The notes under the pieces are model-generated. The model had not been told where the DNA came from. It searched no databases and was given only the letters and a program-made list of their open reading frames with translations. A stretch of 64,000 nucleotides of DNA from Saprospiraceae bacterium (GTDB lineage Bacteria; Bacteroidota; Bacteroidia; Chitinophagales; Saprospiraceae), in the NCBI GenBank assembly GCA_020629715.1, contig JAHDCU010000003.1:62001-126000 (forward strand), given 5' to 3'. Both the position numbers and the translations under genes were made by a program. Positions 45,382 through 54,336 of this stretch are shown one piece after another. The stretch's first letter is position 1. Each line of letters starts with the position of its first letter.

Positions 45382-46701
45382 CTAATGCAAATTATACCAA
45401 TCAATTTTTCTACTTAGGTACATGACTAAGGCTAACATCACAAATAATCCTATCGAACCTGCAAGGAGGGCAAAGTACTCCAACTGAATGAGGACAAAGA
45501 CATAAGTATATAGTGCTGCCAATATTGCACCTAATACCATGAGAGATCGACTTTCCTTAAACATGACTTTACAGTATCCCAAAATCATAATCAATGTCGC
45601 CAAGCAAGCGATAAGGTATGCCATATTAAATCCAACATGCTCTGATAAGGAGAGCAATAAATAATAAAATAGCGTCAAACTAAGACCTACCAGGGCATAT
45701 TGTATAGGGTGAAATTTCTGATTATTGATCAACTCTGTGAAAAAGAATACAAGGAAAGTCAAACCAATAATGAGTAAAGCATATTTTGCTGTTCTATCAT
45801 TTTTTTGATACTGATTGACAGGATTGACTAGCTCAATCCCGTAAGCATACTGCTGATTTCCAAGGCTATACTCTGCATCACTCCAATAGTCAGGTACCAA
45901 TCTATTGAACTCGGACAAGCTCCAAGATGCTCGAAAACCTTCTTGATCGATCTCTCGAGTATCTGCAAGTACCTTACCTACAAAGCCTGGATGTGGCCAA
46001 TCCCCTGTTACATTGACCTGACTCCTAGCTGCGCTTGGGTTGAATCGTAAAGATTGAAACCCTCTCAGCTCTAATCGAAATGAATAGTCTATGGGATCAT
46101 CTGCCTTAGGATCAAGTTGAATATCAGCATGTATACCCATCTTGACAGATTGTGTCCCAGATCCTGGCTTGAAATCTGATCTCGAACTATCACATGATAA
46201 TCTAACACTTTGTTTGATACCTCCAGGATCACTTATCGGAACGACTACTCTAGCTTGATCATATAAATATATGACATCATCACTTCCTTTAAGAAAACTA
46301 AAATCAAAAGATCCGGAAACCTCCAGAGCTGTCTTGTATAGAATCGTCTCGTAGATACTTTTCCTTCTGATCTCATGATCTATATCAGCATGTATCATTA
46401 CCTCTTTAGAGGTTATATATTTTTTATGCTCCGTTTTCCAATATCTATCATTGACTTCGTCATAGTTATTTTTTTCATACGGTATGATAAGTACGGGGTC
46501 TCCTATTAATTGTTCACCACCCCAACTACTTGCAATTTCATTATTGACCTGACGAAAGTTAGATTGTCGTTCCCATATCAAACCCCTTACGATACCCGTA
46601 GGAATCCATAATAGCAATACGAGTAATAGTATGATGAATATCTTAAAATATAAGGAGTGAATAAAACCTTTCATTCTATTGCTTTGATTTTGTGAATTCA
46701 T
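45382..46701 (-). CDS. creD: CreD-like inner-membrane protein
   Basis: The 439-residue protein matches the CreD/CET family. It has one N-terminal transmembrane helix (FKIFIILLLVLLLWIPTGIV-type, about residues 19-38) and a large periplasmic domain. That domain contains RYWKTEHKKYITSKE, EIRRKSIYETILYKTALEVSG split over short blocks, and PHPGFVGK. Four to five C-terminal transmembrane helices follow (about residues 307-430). CreD is a membrane protein of the E. coli CreBC regulon linked to envelope stress and beta-lactam responses; its molecular role is not established. Length and topology are typical. It lies 131 bp from the DUF4407 gene on the same strand. Confidence 0.88.
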   Translation of the reverse strand: MNSQNQSNRMKGFIHSLYFKIFIILLLVLLLWIPTGIVRGLIWERQSNFRQVNNEIASSWGGEQLIGDPVLIIPYEKNNYDEVNDRYWKTEHKKYITSKEVMIHADIDHEIRRKSIYETILYKTALEVSGSFDFSFLKGSDDVIYLYDQARVVVPISDPGGIKQSVRLSCDSSRSDFKPGSGTQSVKMGIHADIQLDPKADDPIDYSFRLELRGFQSLRFNPSAARSQVNVTGDWPHPGFVGKVLADTREIDQEGFRASWSLSEFNRLVPDYWSDAEYSLGNQQYAYGIELVNPVNQYQKNDRTAKYALLIIGLTFLVFFFTELINNQKFHPIQYALVGLSLTLFYYLLLSLSEHVGFNMAYLIACLATLIMILGYCKVMFKESRSLMVLGAILAALYTYVFVLIQLEYFALLAGSIGLFVMLALVMYLSRKIDWYNLH

Positions 46702-46832
46702 AATATTATTTGATTTAATACCATGAAAGTAAAACCACCTTATACTCCTATATACTTACATTGATTATTCGTCTGTACTATTTTATTATTCGTATAAGCT
46801 TATTATTTTTTGATGATTTTTCTAAAAAACAT

Positions 46833-47963
46833 TTAACTATTGATAGATCCAAAATATCTACCGCCTTGTAAATACTCCTGCCAAGGTTTTGGTGTTTCTT
46901 TTAGACTCCTAATCTCATTTTCTATAGAAGATTTTATAAGATCACGTTCTGCGATAATCGTACTTTCCAACTGATAATTTGATACTTGTTGTTCATAATT
47001 CATAGTAGTCTTTCTCTTTAAGTCGATATAAAAAGAATGCTCTTCAAAAACTGCCTCATGTCTATTGAGTCTATAGTCATATGGCGATCTAGATGATATC
47101 AGTTTAGTGAAAATCGGAGCTGTCTCGATAGCAATGAATAATAAGGTAATAAATAAAGATGTCCACCATATCGTCGAACTCTTAGACGAGAGCCTTCCTA
47201 GGGCATCGATTTGAGCAGCAATACCATGTAAGTTCGCAGCTTTAAGCTCAGCAAGTTTTTCCATTTTGATTTTTTCCACTTTAGCAATATCCTTACGCTT
47301 CTGATCAATAATGGGTGTTATTTCAGCTTGCAACTGATCTAGCTCCGACTGAGCAAGCTGAGCTTCATTTAATTTGGCTTGATAGATAGGACCTAGATTT
47401 CGTTTCATAGATCCACCTGTACCATCTGCTTCTGCGATTGCAATAGCACTACGCTTATCACGTATATTACGACTCCTTTCGATTTGAAATTCAAGTTGAG
47501 AAATTTCTGATTTAAGCGTATCGATTTGGTAGTCAAACCTTGAATTTACAGCATTCTCTTGTAGCTTTCTGACCTCTTGTTCCATGAGTACAAGCTCAGC
47601 ATCTATCTCTGACTCGAAGAGTTTGAGTTCTAGCGGTTTTGATATGACAAAAGCTATAAGTACCGCAAGTGTAAGTCTTGGAATTGCTCTGAACCAGTCA
47701 GAAGACTCGTTCTTCTTTTTCAAACTCATCACGATATAACGATCCAAATTGAAGATGAGTAAGCCCCAAAATATTCCAAAAAATAACGCCGCCAATACAG
47801 AATGAAATGAACTATAAATAGCAAAACCAGCCGCTATGGCCGCAAAACAACCTGTAAAGAAAATGGTAGCTCCAATAGCTTCGTACTTATTTATGTCAGT
47901 AGGAGTTCGTTTTAGTAGTGTTGTATTTACACCTGAGCAAAAAAGAAAAAATTGTGATAGCAT
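46833..47963 (-). CDS. DUF4407 membrane protein
   Basis: The 376-residue protein has the DUF4407 pattern. Paired N-terminal transmembrane helices (about residues 28-50 and 55-75) include FFGIFWGLLIFNLDRYIVMS with the conserved NLDR. A third helix follows (about 90-108). A long coiled coil covers about 115-245 (LQENAVNSRFDYQIDTLKSE, then QLEFQIERSRNIRDKR). A last helix (about 262-280, TSLFITLLFIAIETAPIF) precedes a cytoplasmic tail. The family's function is unknown. It begins near a cysteine (FFLFCSGVN) and is divergent from the PNPOx-like gene. Confidence 0.88.
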   Translation of the reverse strand: MLSQFFLFCSGVNTTLLKRTPTDINKYEAIGATIFFTGCFAAIAAGFAIYSSFHSVLAALFFGIFWGLLIFNLDRYIVMSLKKKNESSDWFRAIPRLTLAVLIAFVISKPLELKLFESEIDAELVLMEQEVRKLQENAVNSRFDYQIDTLKSEISQLEFQIERSRNIRDKRSAIAIAEADGTGGSMKRNLGPIYQAKLNEAQLAQSELDQLQAEITPIIDQKRKDIAKVEKIKMEKLAELKAANLHGIAAQIDALGRLSSKSSTIWWTSLFITLLFIAIETAPIFTKLISSRSPYDYRLNRHEAVFEEHSFYIDLKRKTTMNYEQQVSNYQLESTIIAERDLIKSSIENEIRSLKETPKPWQEYLQGGRYFGSINS

Positions 47964-48097
47964 GGTTTATTGATTAGTGGTGAATAAAGTATAGAGAATG
48001 TATAAAATCATTATGATCTCATACCAATCACTAACTAATGCTACTGGCAAATTCGTATGTTGGTTACTTATATTCGACCAATCAATACTATCATTCT

Positions 48098-48550
48098 ATG
48101 AAAGACCTCACTAACGTAATCGAAATAGCAAAACAAAGTGTATTATGCTGGCTTGCAACTGTTGATACCGATGGCATGCCTAATGTAAGTCCGAAGGAAG
48201 TTTTTACGTTTGTAGATCGCAAATTAGTGATTGCCAATATCATGTCCCCTCAATCATCTAGTAATATCAAAAACAGTGAAATGGTCTGCGTTTCTTTTAT
48301 CAATGTGATGACAGAATATGGTTATCAAATCAAGGGAAAAGCAAAGATTATTGGCAAAAGCTCCAACAAATCTCAACCGTATATCCACGCCATAAATACC
48401 ATGACTAATGGAAAATATCCATATCAAGAGATATTTGTCATACAAATCTTGAATATCAAAGAAGTGAAGGCTCCTAGTTATATCTTTTATCCAGAAAAAA
48501 CTATTGAAGAAAGATTACAAACAAATCAAAAACGCTACTTAGCTATCTAA
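48098..48550 (+). CDS. Pyridoxamine 5'-phosphate oxidase-like flavin-binding protein
   Basis: The product is about 150 residues with the split-barrel pattern of the PNPOx-like family. It starts LTNVIEIAKQSVLCWLATVD. The TDGMPNVSPKEVFTFVDRKL strands and the VIANIMSPQSSSNIKNSEMV block then contribute to FMN binding in this family. Such proteins bind FMN, F420 or heme, and the substrate cannot be told. A frame from 48038 adds 20 residues not typical of the family, so ATG 48098 is preferred. Its 3' end overlaps the convergent small gene by 12 bp. Confidence 0.78.
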   Translation: MKDLTNVIEIAKQSVLCWLATVDTDGMPNVSPKEVFTFVDRKLVIANIMSPQSSSNIKNSEMVCVSFINVMTEYGYQIKGKAKIIGKSSNKSQPYIHAINTMTNGKYPYQEIFVIQILNIKEVKAPSYIFYPEKTIEERLQTNQKRYLAI

Positions 48551-48826
48551 TACGGTAGCTAATTCGCTTTCTAGAGATGTTCCGTTCAAGTATTTATCAA
48601 TAGTATCAGAGCTAGAGATCGCTCTTATATTGGCAATACGATTTCCATGATCGGTGCATTCAACTTCAACATAGTAATCCGAATAGGCGTATAGAAATAC
48701 ATCAAATTGATCAAACTCGTAGAATTCTATAAAGTCTCCAAACCCAAATACTTCATCCGCTTTGAAGATAAGCGTTGCCGAATTAAATGATTCTAGATCG
48801 TAGTATTTATTTGATTTTGAATTCAT
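48539..48826 (-). CDS. Small conserved-looking protein, unknown function
   Basis: The 95-residue protein is acidic and aromatic-rich (FKADEVFGFGDFIEFYEFDQ, then FDVFLYAYSDYYVEVE) with no signal peptide or membrane segment. Its composition is protein-like rather than random, which favours a real gene. No family is recognised. It begins with ATG at 48826 and its end overlaps the convergent PNPOx-like gene by 12 bp. The EVECTDHGNRIANIRAISSS strand pattern suggests a small beta-rich fold, perhaps immunity- or regulatory-like, but nothing specific can be claimed. Confidence 0.6.
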   Translation of the reverse strand: MNSKSNKYYDLESFNSATLIFKADEVFGFGDFIEFYEFDQFDVFLYAYSDYYVEVECTDHGNRIANIRAISSSDTIDKYLNGTSLESELATVLDS

Positions 48827-48949
48827 AGCCGCATTTTAATGTTCAAATAAATTGGAAAGAACAATATCTGCCCAATTTCTTTACTTGGCATAATATAGAT
48901 GAAAAAAATATATTAAAGAAACTTCAATATGTTTTTTAACTATATTGGT

Positions 48950-49675
48950 TTACATATTGGACATTACGATGCCCGATATCGATTTAGCCGCAGCCATTTG
49001 ACTTTTTTTGTTGTTATTAGTGTTAAAAGCCAGCAATATGAGATAATCATCTGCAATTCTCCAGTGATATTTACCTGCCTCATAACTAAAGCATCCTGCA
49101 TCTCCGGCCTCATCCCATTTCTCAAACTTATAAGATATTCCACTACCGTCAAAGGTCTGTTCGCCGCCTTCAATTTTAGATTCTATAAAAAGCGTCGGCC
49201 ACTCAGCATACTCCTCGGGTACTGGATTCTTTTGTACTTGTATTAAAATTCCAGCATTAGGGTTAGCATCTGTTTCCCATCTGAAAAAGCATGCTCTTGA
49301 CTTAGTAGCTTGCGGAGATGAGCCATCCTTGAGTGCAACACTACCTTTTGGCAGACCAAAAATAGTCTCCACTTGATCCTCAGTGATCAGACTACAAGCA
49401 TCGGGAATATCTTTATCATAATTCGCGACAACGACTGCTGCTTTCGGCTTTTGAGGTGATTTTACATTATTTGCCTTTAGTTGAGCCTTCTGATTAGATA
49501 TCTCGCTACTGACTTCGTCTCGAGCTATTGATTTTGCATCCTTCGATGACAAATTTTGTGCATCTTTTACCTGCTCTTTGGCAACAGTCGAACTCTGCTG
49601 ACTACTCGCCTTTTTATCACTATCACAAGATATCATGATCAATGCCAGACATACAATTCCAAATAATAATCTCAT
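48950..49675 (-). CDS. Lipoprotein with DUF3558-like domain
   Basis: The 241-residue protein has a lipoprotein signal (MRLLFGIVCLALIMISC, Cys17). A low-complexity, Lys/Ser/Gln-rich linker covers about residues 18-85. A C-terminal domain follows (DACSLITEDQVETIFGLPKG, ACFFRWETDANPNAGILIQV, then DAGCFSYEAG). The DACSLIT start and paired cysteines recall DUF3558-type lipoproteins, though the match is only by eye. It is probably anchored to the outer or inner membrane. It sits 88 bp after the VPS10-like gene on the same strand and may be a separate unit. Confidence 0.7.
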   Translation of the reverse strand: MRLLFGIVCLALIMISCDSDKKASSQQSSTVAKEQVKDAQNLSSKDAKSIARDEVSSEISNQKAQLKANNVKSPQKPKAAVVVANYDKDIPDACSLITEDQVETIFGLPKGSVALKDGSSPQATKSRACFFRWETDANPNAGILIQVQKNPVPEEYAEWPTLFIESKIEGGEQTFDGSGISYKFEKWDEAGDAGCFSYEAGKYHWRIADDYLILLAFNTNNNKKSQMAAAKSISGIVMSNM

Positions 49676-49763
49676 TATTTATCTATTTTGATCGGCAAAA
49701 ATATGTTATTTATCATTACCGTGCATTTTTTGAAAGTTTAAGGATATGCAAAAATTTGTGATG

Positions 49764-52700
49764 TTATTCTGAAAGTGGATCAAGCGCCAGAGCTTTGATC
49801 TTTTCTATCATATCACTGAACTCACCATTTTTATATTTTTCTACCTCTCCTACTACATCGTTTGTCATATTTATAGCTTTATCCAATGCTCTTCTTGCAT
49901 TTTCATCTACTCTTCCCCAAGATGAATTGATGTAATAGGATGCGGAGCCCAATACAGAATTGAGATCATTAGGATTACGCTGTATACCCTTGATGTCTTC
50001 AGGCATCATATATAGTTTTTCCAATCGAGCGATCTCTTTTTTACTATCCTTAAGCCACTCGTTGATTTGATCTTGGGTAGTATCGGGAGCAGCAGTCATC
50101 ATACTTTTGATCACTCCATGTTTGGATTTCATATCCTTCAATGACTCAAAAGCGTCGAATGCCCTCTTCACATGCATCGTCAATTCAGTCTGGGCGATAC
50201 TTATAGCCTCTATATCTTTCTCCGTCATGTTATCCCTAGGATCCAATTTCACATCAATCATTGTAGAATCGATATGACCATTGAGCCTAAACGTAGCTTT
50301 ATACGTACCTGGTAATACTCGAGATCCTCCGCGAGGATCAGCATCTTCCTTTATCTTCCTTCGAGTTGGAAATCGCTGTCCATTTTTTTCTAAATACCAA
50401 GTCACCGATTGAAGACCCGACTCCTTGGCATCTATTGAAAAATTACGAATGGTATCTCCTTGTATATCATAGATCGTCACGTATATCTTATCTTTTTTAT
50501 ACTTGTCGTCTTTCTTATCATCCGACTCCTTACTTTCCTCTTTTGAATTTTCACTTTCATCTTTGGACTTTCCACTTTCATCTTTCATCGGCTTTCGCCA
50601 AAAATTAAAATTAGCGTTTAGACCCTTGTTATCACCTATAAATTCTCCTTGTGCAACAAAACGAATACCGTCGTAACTACGATTGCTCACAAGATATGCT
50701 GGTACTGGTCGGAAAACTTCAAAATCAGAATCGAGACATTTCATACTAGTCCTAGCGATCTCTTGTAGAGGTCTGATGTCATCAAGAACCCAAAGTGAAC
50801 GCCCGAATGTACCAATCACGAGATCGTGATGATCAGGCTGAATTTTGAGGTCAGTGATCTGCACATTAGGGAATCCCTCCGTCCAATGAGTCCATTTATT
50901 TCCTTTGTCAAAAGAGACGTATAGACCATTATCGGTACCTAAGAATAATAAGTTTTCTTCCGATGGATCTTGAATGATGCTCAAGGCGAAGCCTCCTACT
51001 TTTTGATCATCCACTATCCGACGCCAAGTCTGTCCGTAATTAGTGGTGTGGTAAGCATATGCACTATAATTATTACGTCGATAGTCATTCGCTACAATAA
51101 AAGCCTCACCAGCATTTTTGGTAGAAACTTCGATCTGTGGCAACCAGCTACCCTTTGGCAAACCCGAAAGTCTGCTACCTACTTCTTTCCAGTTATCACC
51201 ACCGTCAGTAGTGATATGCAATAATCCATCATCGCTACCTGTCCAGATGACATTTGCATCCACGGGAGAAGGTGCTATGGATATTAAGGTAGTATGATTC
51301 TCAGCATTGGTTGCATCTATAGTGAGACCACCACTTATATCTTGCTTTTGCTTGGTAGTATCATTAGTAGTAAGATCACCTGATATTTGTTTCCAACTCA
51401 AGCCACAATCGTCACTATAGTGAACAAATTGACTACCATAATAAATGCCACAATCATTAAATGGATCTTGTGCCAAGGGTGCATTCCAATTGTATCGTAG
51501 GGCAGTACTATCATCAGCAGTAGGTTTGACAAATCTAGTCTTGCCCGTCACTCTATCATAGTAACCGAGATTACCACCCTGGGACATCGCATAACCATAT
51601 CGGCTATCAGATGGTCGAGCACTCACATCAAAGCCATCGCCAAAATATAACTCCTGCCAGTCATTGTTGCGAATACCTCCTCGCTTGAGTACAAATCCAG
51701 GTCCTATCCAGCTGCCATTATCCTGCATACCACCATATACGTGATATGGGAAATCACGATCGATATTGACATGATAAAATTGTCCTATCGGTAGATTAGC
51801 TACAAAATGCCAACTCTCGCCTCGATCTCTAGAAATATTGAGACCACCATCATTACCATCTATGAGATAGGAAGGATTGATAGGGTCAATCCAAAAGGCA
51901 TGGTGATCAGGATGTACATTATTTCCATAATCCATAATGGTCTCAAAAGTCTTACCTCCATCTTCACTTTTGGACACGTATGACCATAGATTATAGATTC
52001 TATTTTCATTTTGAGGATCTACGTAGATTTCTGAGTAGTAGAAAGGTCTATTTCCTATGTTCTTTTCAGAGACTAAAGACCAGTCTTCACCACCATCTGT
52101 AGATTTATAAAGTCCATTAGTTTTAGCCTCTACTAAGGCATAGACTATATTATTGACATTCGTTGCAAAGGCCAATCCAATACGACCAAGATCACCTTTG
52201 GGTAGACCATCTTCACTGGTAATTTCTTTCCAAGTACTTCCAAAATCATAACTCACATGCATACCAGAGCCCTTACCTCCAGAGACAAAATCCCATGGAG
52301 TACGGCGATGATCCCACATGGCCGCAATGATATGATTAGGATTATTAGGATTTTGTACCATATCGGCAACTCCTGTTCGTTGATCTTTATACAGAGTCTT
52401 ATTCCAGGTTTTTCCTCCATCGGTAGTCTTATACACTCCTCGCTCTGTGCTATCGCCCCAAGGTGCTCCCGTGACTCCAAGTATTACTTCATCTGTATTA
52501 TTTGGATTGATACAAATACGATGTATCACTCTAGTTTTTTCGAGTCCCATAAATGTCCATGAATTACCGCCATCAACGGACTTATATACGCCTCCTCCAG
52601 TATTGAGGCTATTTCGAGGATTTCCCTCGCCTGTGCCGACCCATATCTCTGCTGGATTATTTTGATTGATTTTTACAGATCCTATCGAAAGATGCTTCTG

Positions 52701-52961
52701 ATCATCAAAAAGTGGCTCCCAAGTGATGCCTCCATTTTCAGTCAACCAAAGTCCTCCTGATGCGCTACCTACATAGATTCTTGCTTTGTTGGATAGATCA
52801 ACATCTATCGCCGTTACTCGACCACTCATACCCGCTGGACCTATATTTCTGAAACTTAGGTTTTTGAAATCCTCTTGGTTTATGGATTGGGCATTGGCCT
52901 CAGAAATAGAACATAAAATACTAAATATAGAAAGGAAGATAATATGTACGAAATACCTCAT
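49764..52961 (-). CDS. VPS10/BNR-repeat beta-propeller protein (sortilin-like)
   Basis: The 1065-residue protein has a signal peptide (FVHIIFLSIFSILCSISEANA). Residues about 30-740 form beta-propellers built of BNR/Asp-box repeats (SENGG or SVDGGNSW-type, e.g. VYKSVDGGNSWTFMG, YKTTDGGKTWNKTL, LYKSTDGGEDWSLV). In Bacteroidota such proteins are often labelled glycosyl hydrolase or sortilin-like, without proven activity. A charged Lys/Glu/Ser linker occurs at about 795-825. Then comes a helical C-terminal region (e.g. KSMMTAAPDTTQDQ, RRALDKAINMTND). No T9SS sorting domain is present, so it may be periplasmic. Length is typical for this family. Confidence 0.88.
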   Translation of the reverse strand: MRYFVHIIFLSIFSILCSISEANAQSINQEDFKNLSFRNIGPAGMSGRVTAIDVDLSNKARIYVGSASGGLWLTENGGITWEPLFDDQKHLSIGSVKINQNNPAEIWVGTGEGNPRNSLNTGGGVYKSVDGGNSWTFMGLEKTRVIHRICINPNNTDEVILGVTGAPWGDSTERGVYKTTDGGKTWNKTLYKDQRTGVADMVQNPNNPNHIIAAMWDHRRTPWDFVSGGKGSGMHVSYDFGSTWKEITSEDGLPKGDLGRIGLAFATNVNNIVYALVEAKTNGLYKSTDGGEDWSLVSEKNIGNRPFYYSEIYVDPQNENRIYNLWSYVSKSEDGGKTFETIMDYGNNVHPDHHAFWIDPINPSYLIDGNDGGLNISRDRGESWHFVANLPIGQFYHVNIDRDFPYHVYGGMQDNGSWIGPGFVLKRGGIRNNDWQELYFGDGFDVSARPSDSRYGYAMSQGGNLGYYDRVTGKTRFVKPTADDSTALRYNWNAPLAQDPFNDCGIYYGSQFVHYSDDCGLSWKQISGDLTTNDTTKQKQDISGGLTIDATNAENHTTLISIAPSPVDANVIWTGSDDGLLHITTDGGDNWKEVGSRLSGLPKGSWLPQIEVSTKNAGEAFIVANDYRRNNYSAYAYHTTNYGQTWRRIVDDQKVGGFALSIIQDPSEENLLFLGTDNGLYVSFDKGNKWTHWTEGFPNVQITDLKIQPDHHDLVIGTFGRSLWVLDDIRPLQEIARTSMKCLDSDFEVFRPVPAYLVSNRSYDGIRFVAQGEFIGDNKGLNANFNFWRKPMKDESGKSKDESENSKEESKESDDKKDDKYKKDKIYVTIYDIQGDTIRNFSIDAKESGLQSVTWYLEKNGQRFPTRRKIKEDADPRGGSRVLPGTYKATFRLNGHIDSTMIDVKLDPRDNMTEKDIEAISIAQTELTMHVKRAFDAFESLKDMKSKHGVIKSMMTAAPDTTQDQINEWLKDSKKEIARLEKLYMMPEDIKGIQRNPNDLNSVLGSASYYINSSWGRVDENARRALDKAINMTNDVVGEVEKYKNGEFSDMIEKIKALALDPLSE
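50529..50587. repeat. Degenerate tandem repeat inside the VPS10-like gene
   Basis: Units related to ACTTTCATCTTTGG and ACTTTCC recur in this stretch. On the coding strand they encode a charged run of DES, KDES, ENS and KEES units. It looks like a small in-frame minisatellite in the inter-domain linker. Confidence 0.55.
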
Positions 52962-53094
52962 TGCGAGTTAGTTTTTAATGGTGCTTGAAGTTAATTAAAA
53001 ATCAAATTCTCTGTGGTGTAAAGCAAAGAATGAATATTAGTAATTCTTGGCTTTCAATTTTTTTATAATTTCGTCCAAATAAAAGGTTGTCCTA

Positions 53095-53682
53095 ATGATC
53101 AAAAACTATTTATTACTAATTCTAACTTCGTCTGTGATTTTTTCATGTTCTGATCCTACTGAAGAGATTGAATTTCCTAGGACATATAATTACGATGGCA
53201 ATATTATTGCAGACTCCGCACTTGCCATCAAAACCAATGACGGAATTATGAATATAGCCGTGCAAGGCAGTTATCTAAGACTTGAAAATGAAGTCTTAGT
53301 TGATATTCAAGAAGATACATTGCTCAATCTGATCGATAATAAGTTACTATCGATAACTCTATTAAATGAGACTACAGGATCATTAAGGATTGAATCTAAC
53401 GGAGTAGAACAAAGTTCTGAATTCAACTACACCTTCGAAAATGGAACTTTCACTTTTCCCAATCCCGGGACAGAAAACTTCATCCAAATCAATAACGAGT
53501 CTATCTCATTGTGCCAAATATGGTCTTTCTATTCACCTAGCCAACAAGGAATCCCCACCATAGATGGAGAGGAATGTTCAGGAGAAAGTATAACAGATGT
53601 GCTAAACCAAGAAATGTCCTCACCCAGTGTCTTCACCAACGATACCGTAGGCGTTTATGAATTGAATTTCATTTTTAGATGA
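53095..53682 (+). CDS. Lipoprotein of unknown function
   Basis: The 195-residue protein starts with a lipoprotein signal (NYLLLILTSSVIFSC, Cys17) followed by SDPTEEIEFPRTYNYDG. The mature part is beta-rich and polar (TFENGTFTFPNPGTENFIQ) and has two cysteines, in SLCQIWSFYS and GEECSG. No family is recognised. It is divergent from the VPS10-like gene with a 133-bp spacer holding a -7-like TAATTTCG about 20 bp upstream of its ATG. A role in the envelope is inferred only from lipidation. Confidence 0.6.
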   Translation: MIKNYLLLILTSSVIFSCSDPTEEIEFPRTYNYDGNIIADSALAIKTNDGIMNIAVQGSYLRLENEVLVDIQEDTLLNLIDNKLLSITLLNETTGSLRIESNGVEQSSEFNYTFENGTFTFPNPGTENFIQINNESISLCQIWSFYSPSQQGIPTIDGEECSGESITDVLNQEMSSPSVFTNDTVGVYELNFIFR

Positions 53683-53704
53683 TACAAACTATAAGGTTAT
53701 AGTT

Positions 53705-53766
53705 AGGCTTTTCCCTTATGTATAAAGTCGTAAAGCCTCATAGTACTTCTTTTCTATGTACTTTTG
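53705..53766 (+). promoter_or_regulatory. hicBA promoter with upstream inverted repeat
   Basis: A perfect -7 element TACTTTTG lies at 53759-53766, 22 bp before the hicB ATG. AGGCTTT (53705-53711) and AAAGCCT (53732-53738) form an inverted repeat just upstream. It could be an operator for HicB or a terminator of the preceding gene. No clear -33 element is seen. Confidence 0.5.
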
Positions 53767-53788
53767 TAGCGGAATAGAGAACTCTTTT

Positions 53789-54028
53789 ATGAAAAGCAAA
53801 ACACAATATCAGTTTACAGCACATATCGAAAAAGATACTGAAAGCTCTCTTTATGTGGCATATGTACCCTCTCTACCAGGAGCACATACGCAAGCCGAAA
53901 CTTTAGATGAGCTACAGTCTAATCTGGAAGAGGTCATAGCACTTTGTCTTGAAGAATTATCAAGAGAAGAAATCGAATCGCCTTTGTCTCAGTATTTTGG
54001 CACTCGAGAAGTACGAGTAGCTATATGA
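53789..54028 (+). CDS. hicB: HicB-family antitoxin
   Basis: The 79-residue protein has the partial RNase-H-like fold of HicB antitoxins (QFTAHIEKDTESSLYVAYVP, SLPGAHTQAETLDELQSNLE, EVIALCLEELSREE). It should bind and block the HicA ribonuclease encoded immediately downstream. No separate DNA-binding domain is visible after the core, so autoregulation would depend on the core or on the complex. ATG 53789 is preferred over 53756, which lies over the promoter. The stop overlaps hicA by four bases (ATGA). Antitoxin-first order is found in many hicBA loci. Confidence 0.85.
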   Translation: MKSKTQYQFTAHIEKDTESSLYVAYVPSLPGAHTQAETLDELQSNLEEVIALCLEELSREEIESPLSQYFGTREVRVAI

Positions 54029-54249
54029 GCAAACTACCTTTAATCTCTACTAAAGAGTTTGAAAAATTACTATTCCAACTAGGATTTCAAAAAGTGAGAC
54101 AAAAAGAAAGTCATGCTATATATGGACATACTGACGGGCGATACACGGTGCTAGCTCATCATAAAGGAAGAGTAATTTTTCGACCATTATTAAGACAAAT
54201 CTTAAAACAGATTGGACTTACTATTCAAGAATATCAAAATATGCTGTAG
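54025..54249 (+). CDS. hicA: HicA-family mRNA interferase toxin
   Basis: HicA cleaves mRNA and arrests translation when not held by HicB. The 74-residue protein has the double-stranded-RNA-binding-like fold: KEFEKLLFQLGFQKVRQ, then ESHAIYGHTDGRYTVLAHHK, GRVIFRPLLRQILKQIGLTI. The catalytic His lies in ESHAIY, where most members have GSH; the Gly-to-Glu change beside it is unusual but not obviously inactivating. The length is typical. It is translationally coupled to hicB. A promoter for the next gene follows within 50 bp. Confidence 0.88.
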   Translation: MSKLPLISTKEFEKLLFQLGFQKVRQKESHAIYGHTDGRYTVLAHHKGRVIFRPLLRQILKQIGLTIQEYQNML

Positions 54250-54299
54250 GTAGTTCAGACATTAAAATTCTCATAATTCCAAAACAGCCTTTACTATTA

Positions 54300-54330
54300 T
54301 TTGACTTTGCCCCTGAGTCTCGTATTTTTG
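54300..54330 (+). promoter_or_regulatory. Near-leaderless promoter of the BatA-domain gene
   Basis: TTTG (54300-54303), 19 bases, and TATTTTTG (54323-54330) match the Bacteroidota promoter perfectly. The ATG at 54337 is only 6 bases past the -7 element, so the mRNA should be leaderless or nearly so. This also rules against the TTG start at 54301. Confidence 0.75.
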
Positions 54331-54336
54331 CATGAT

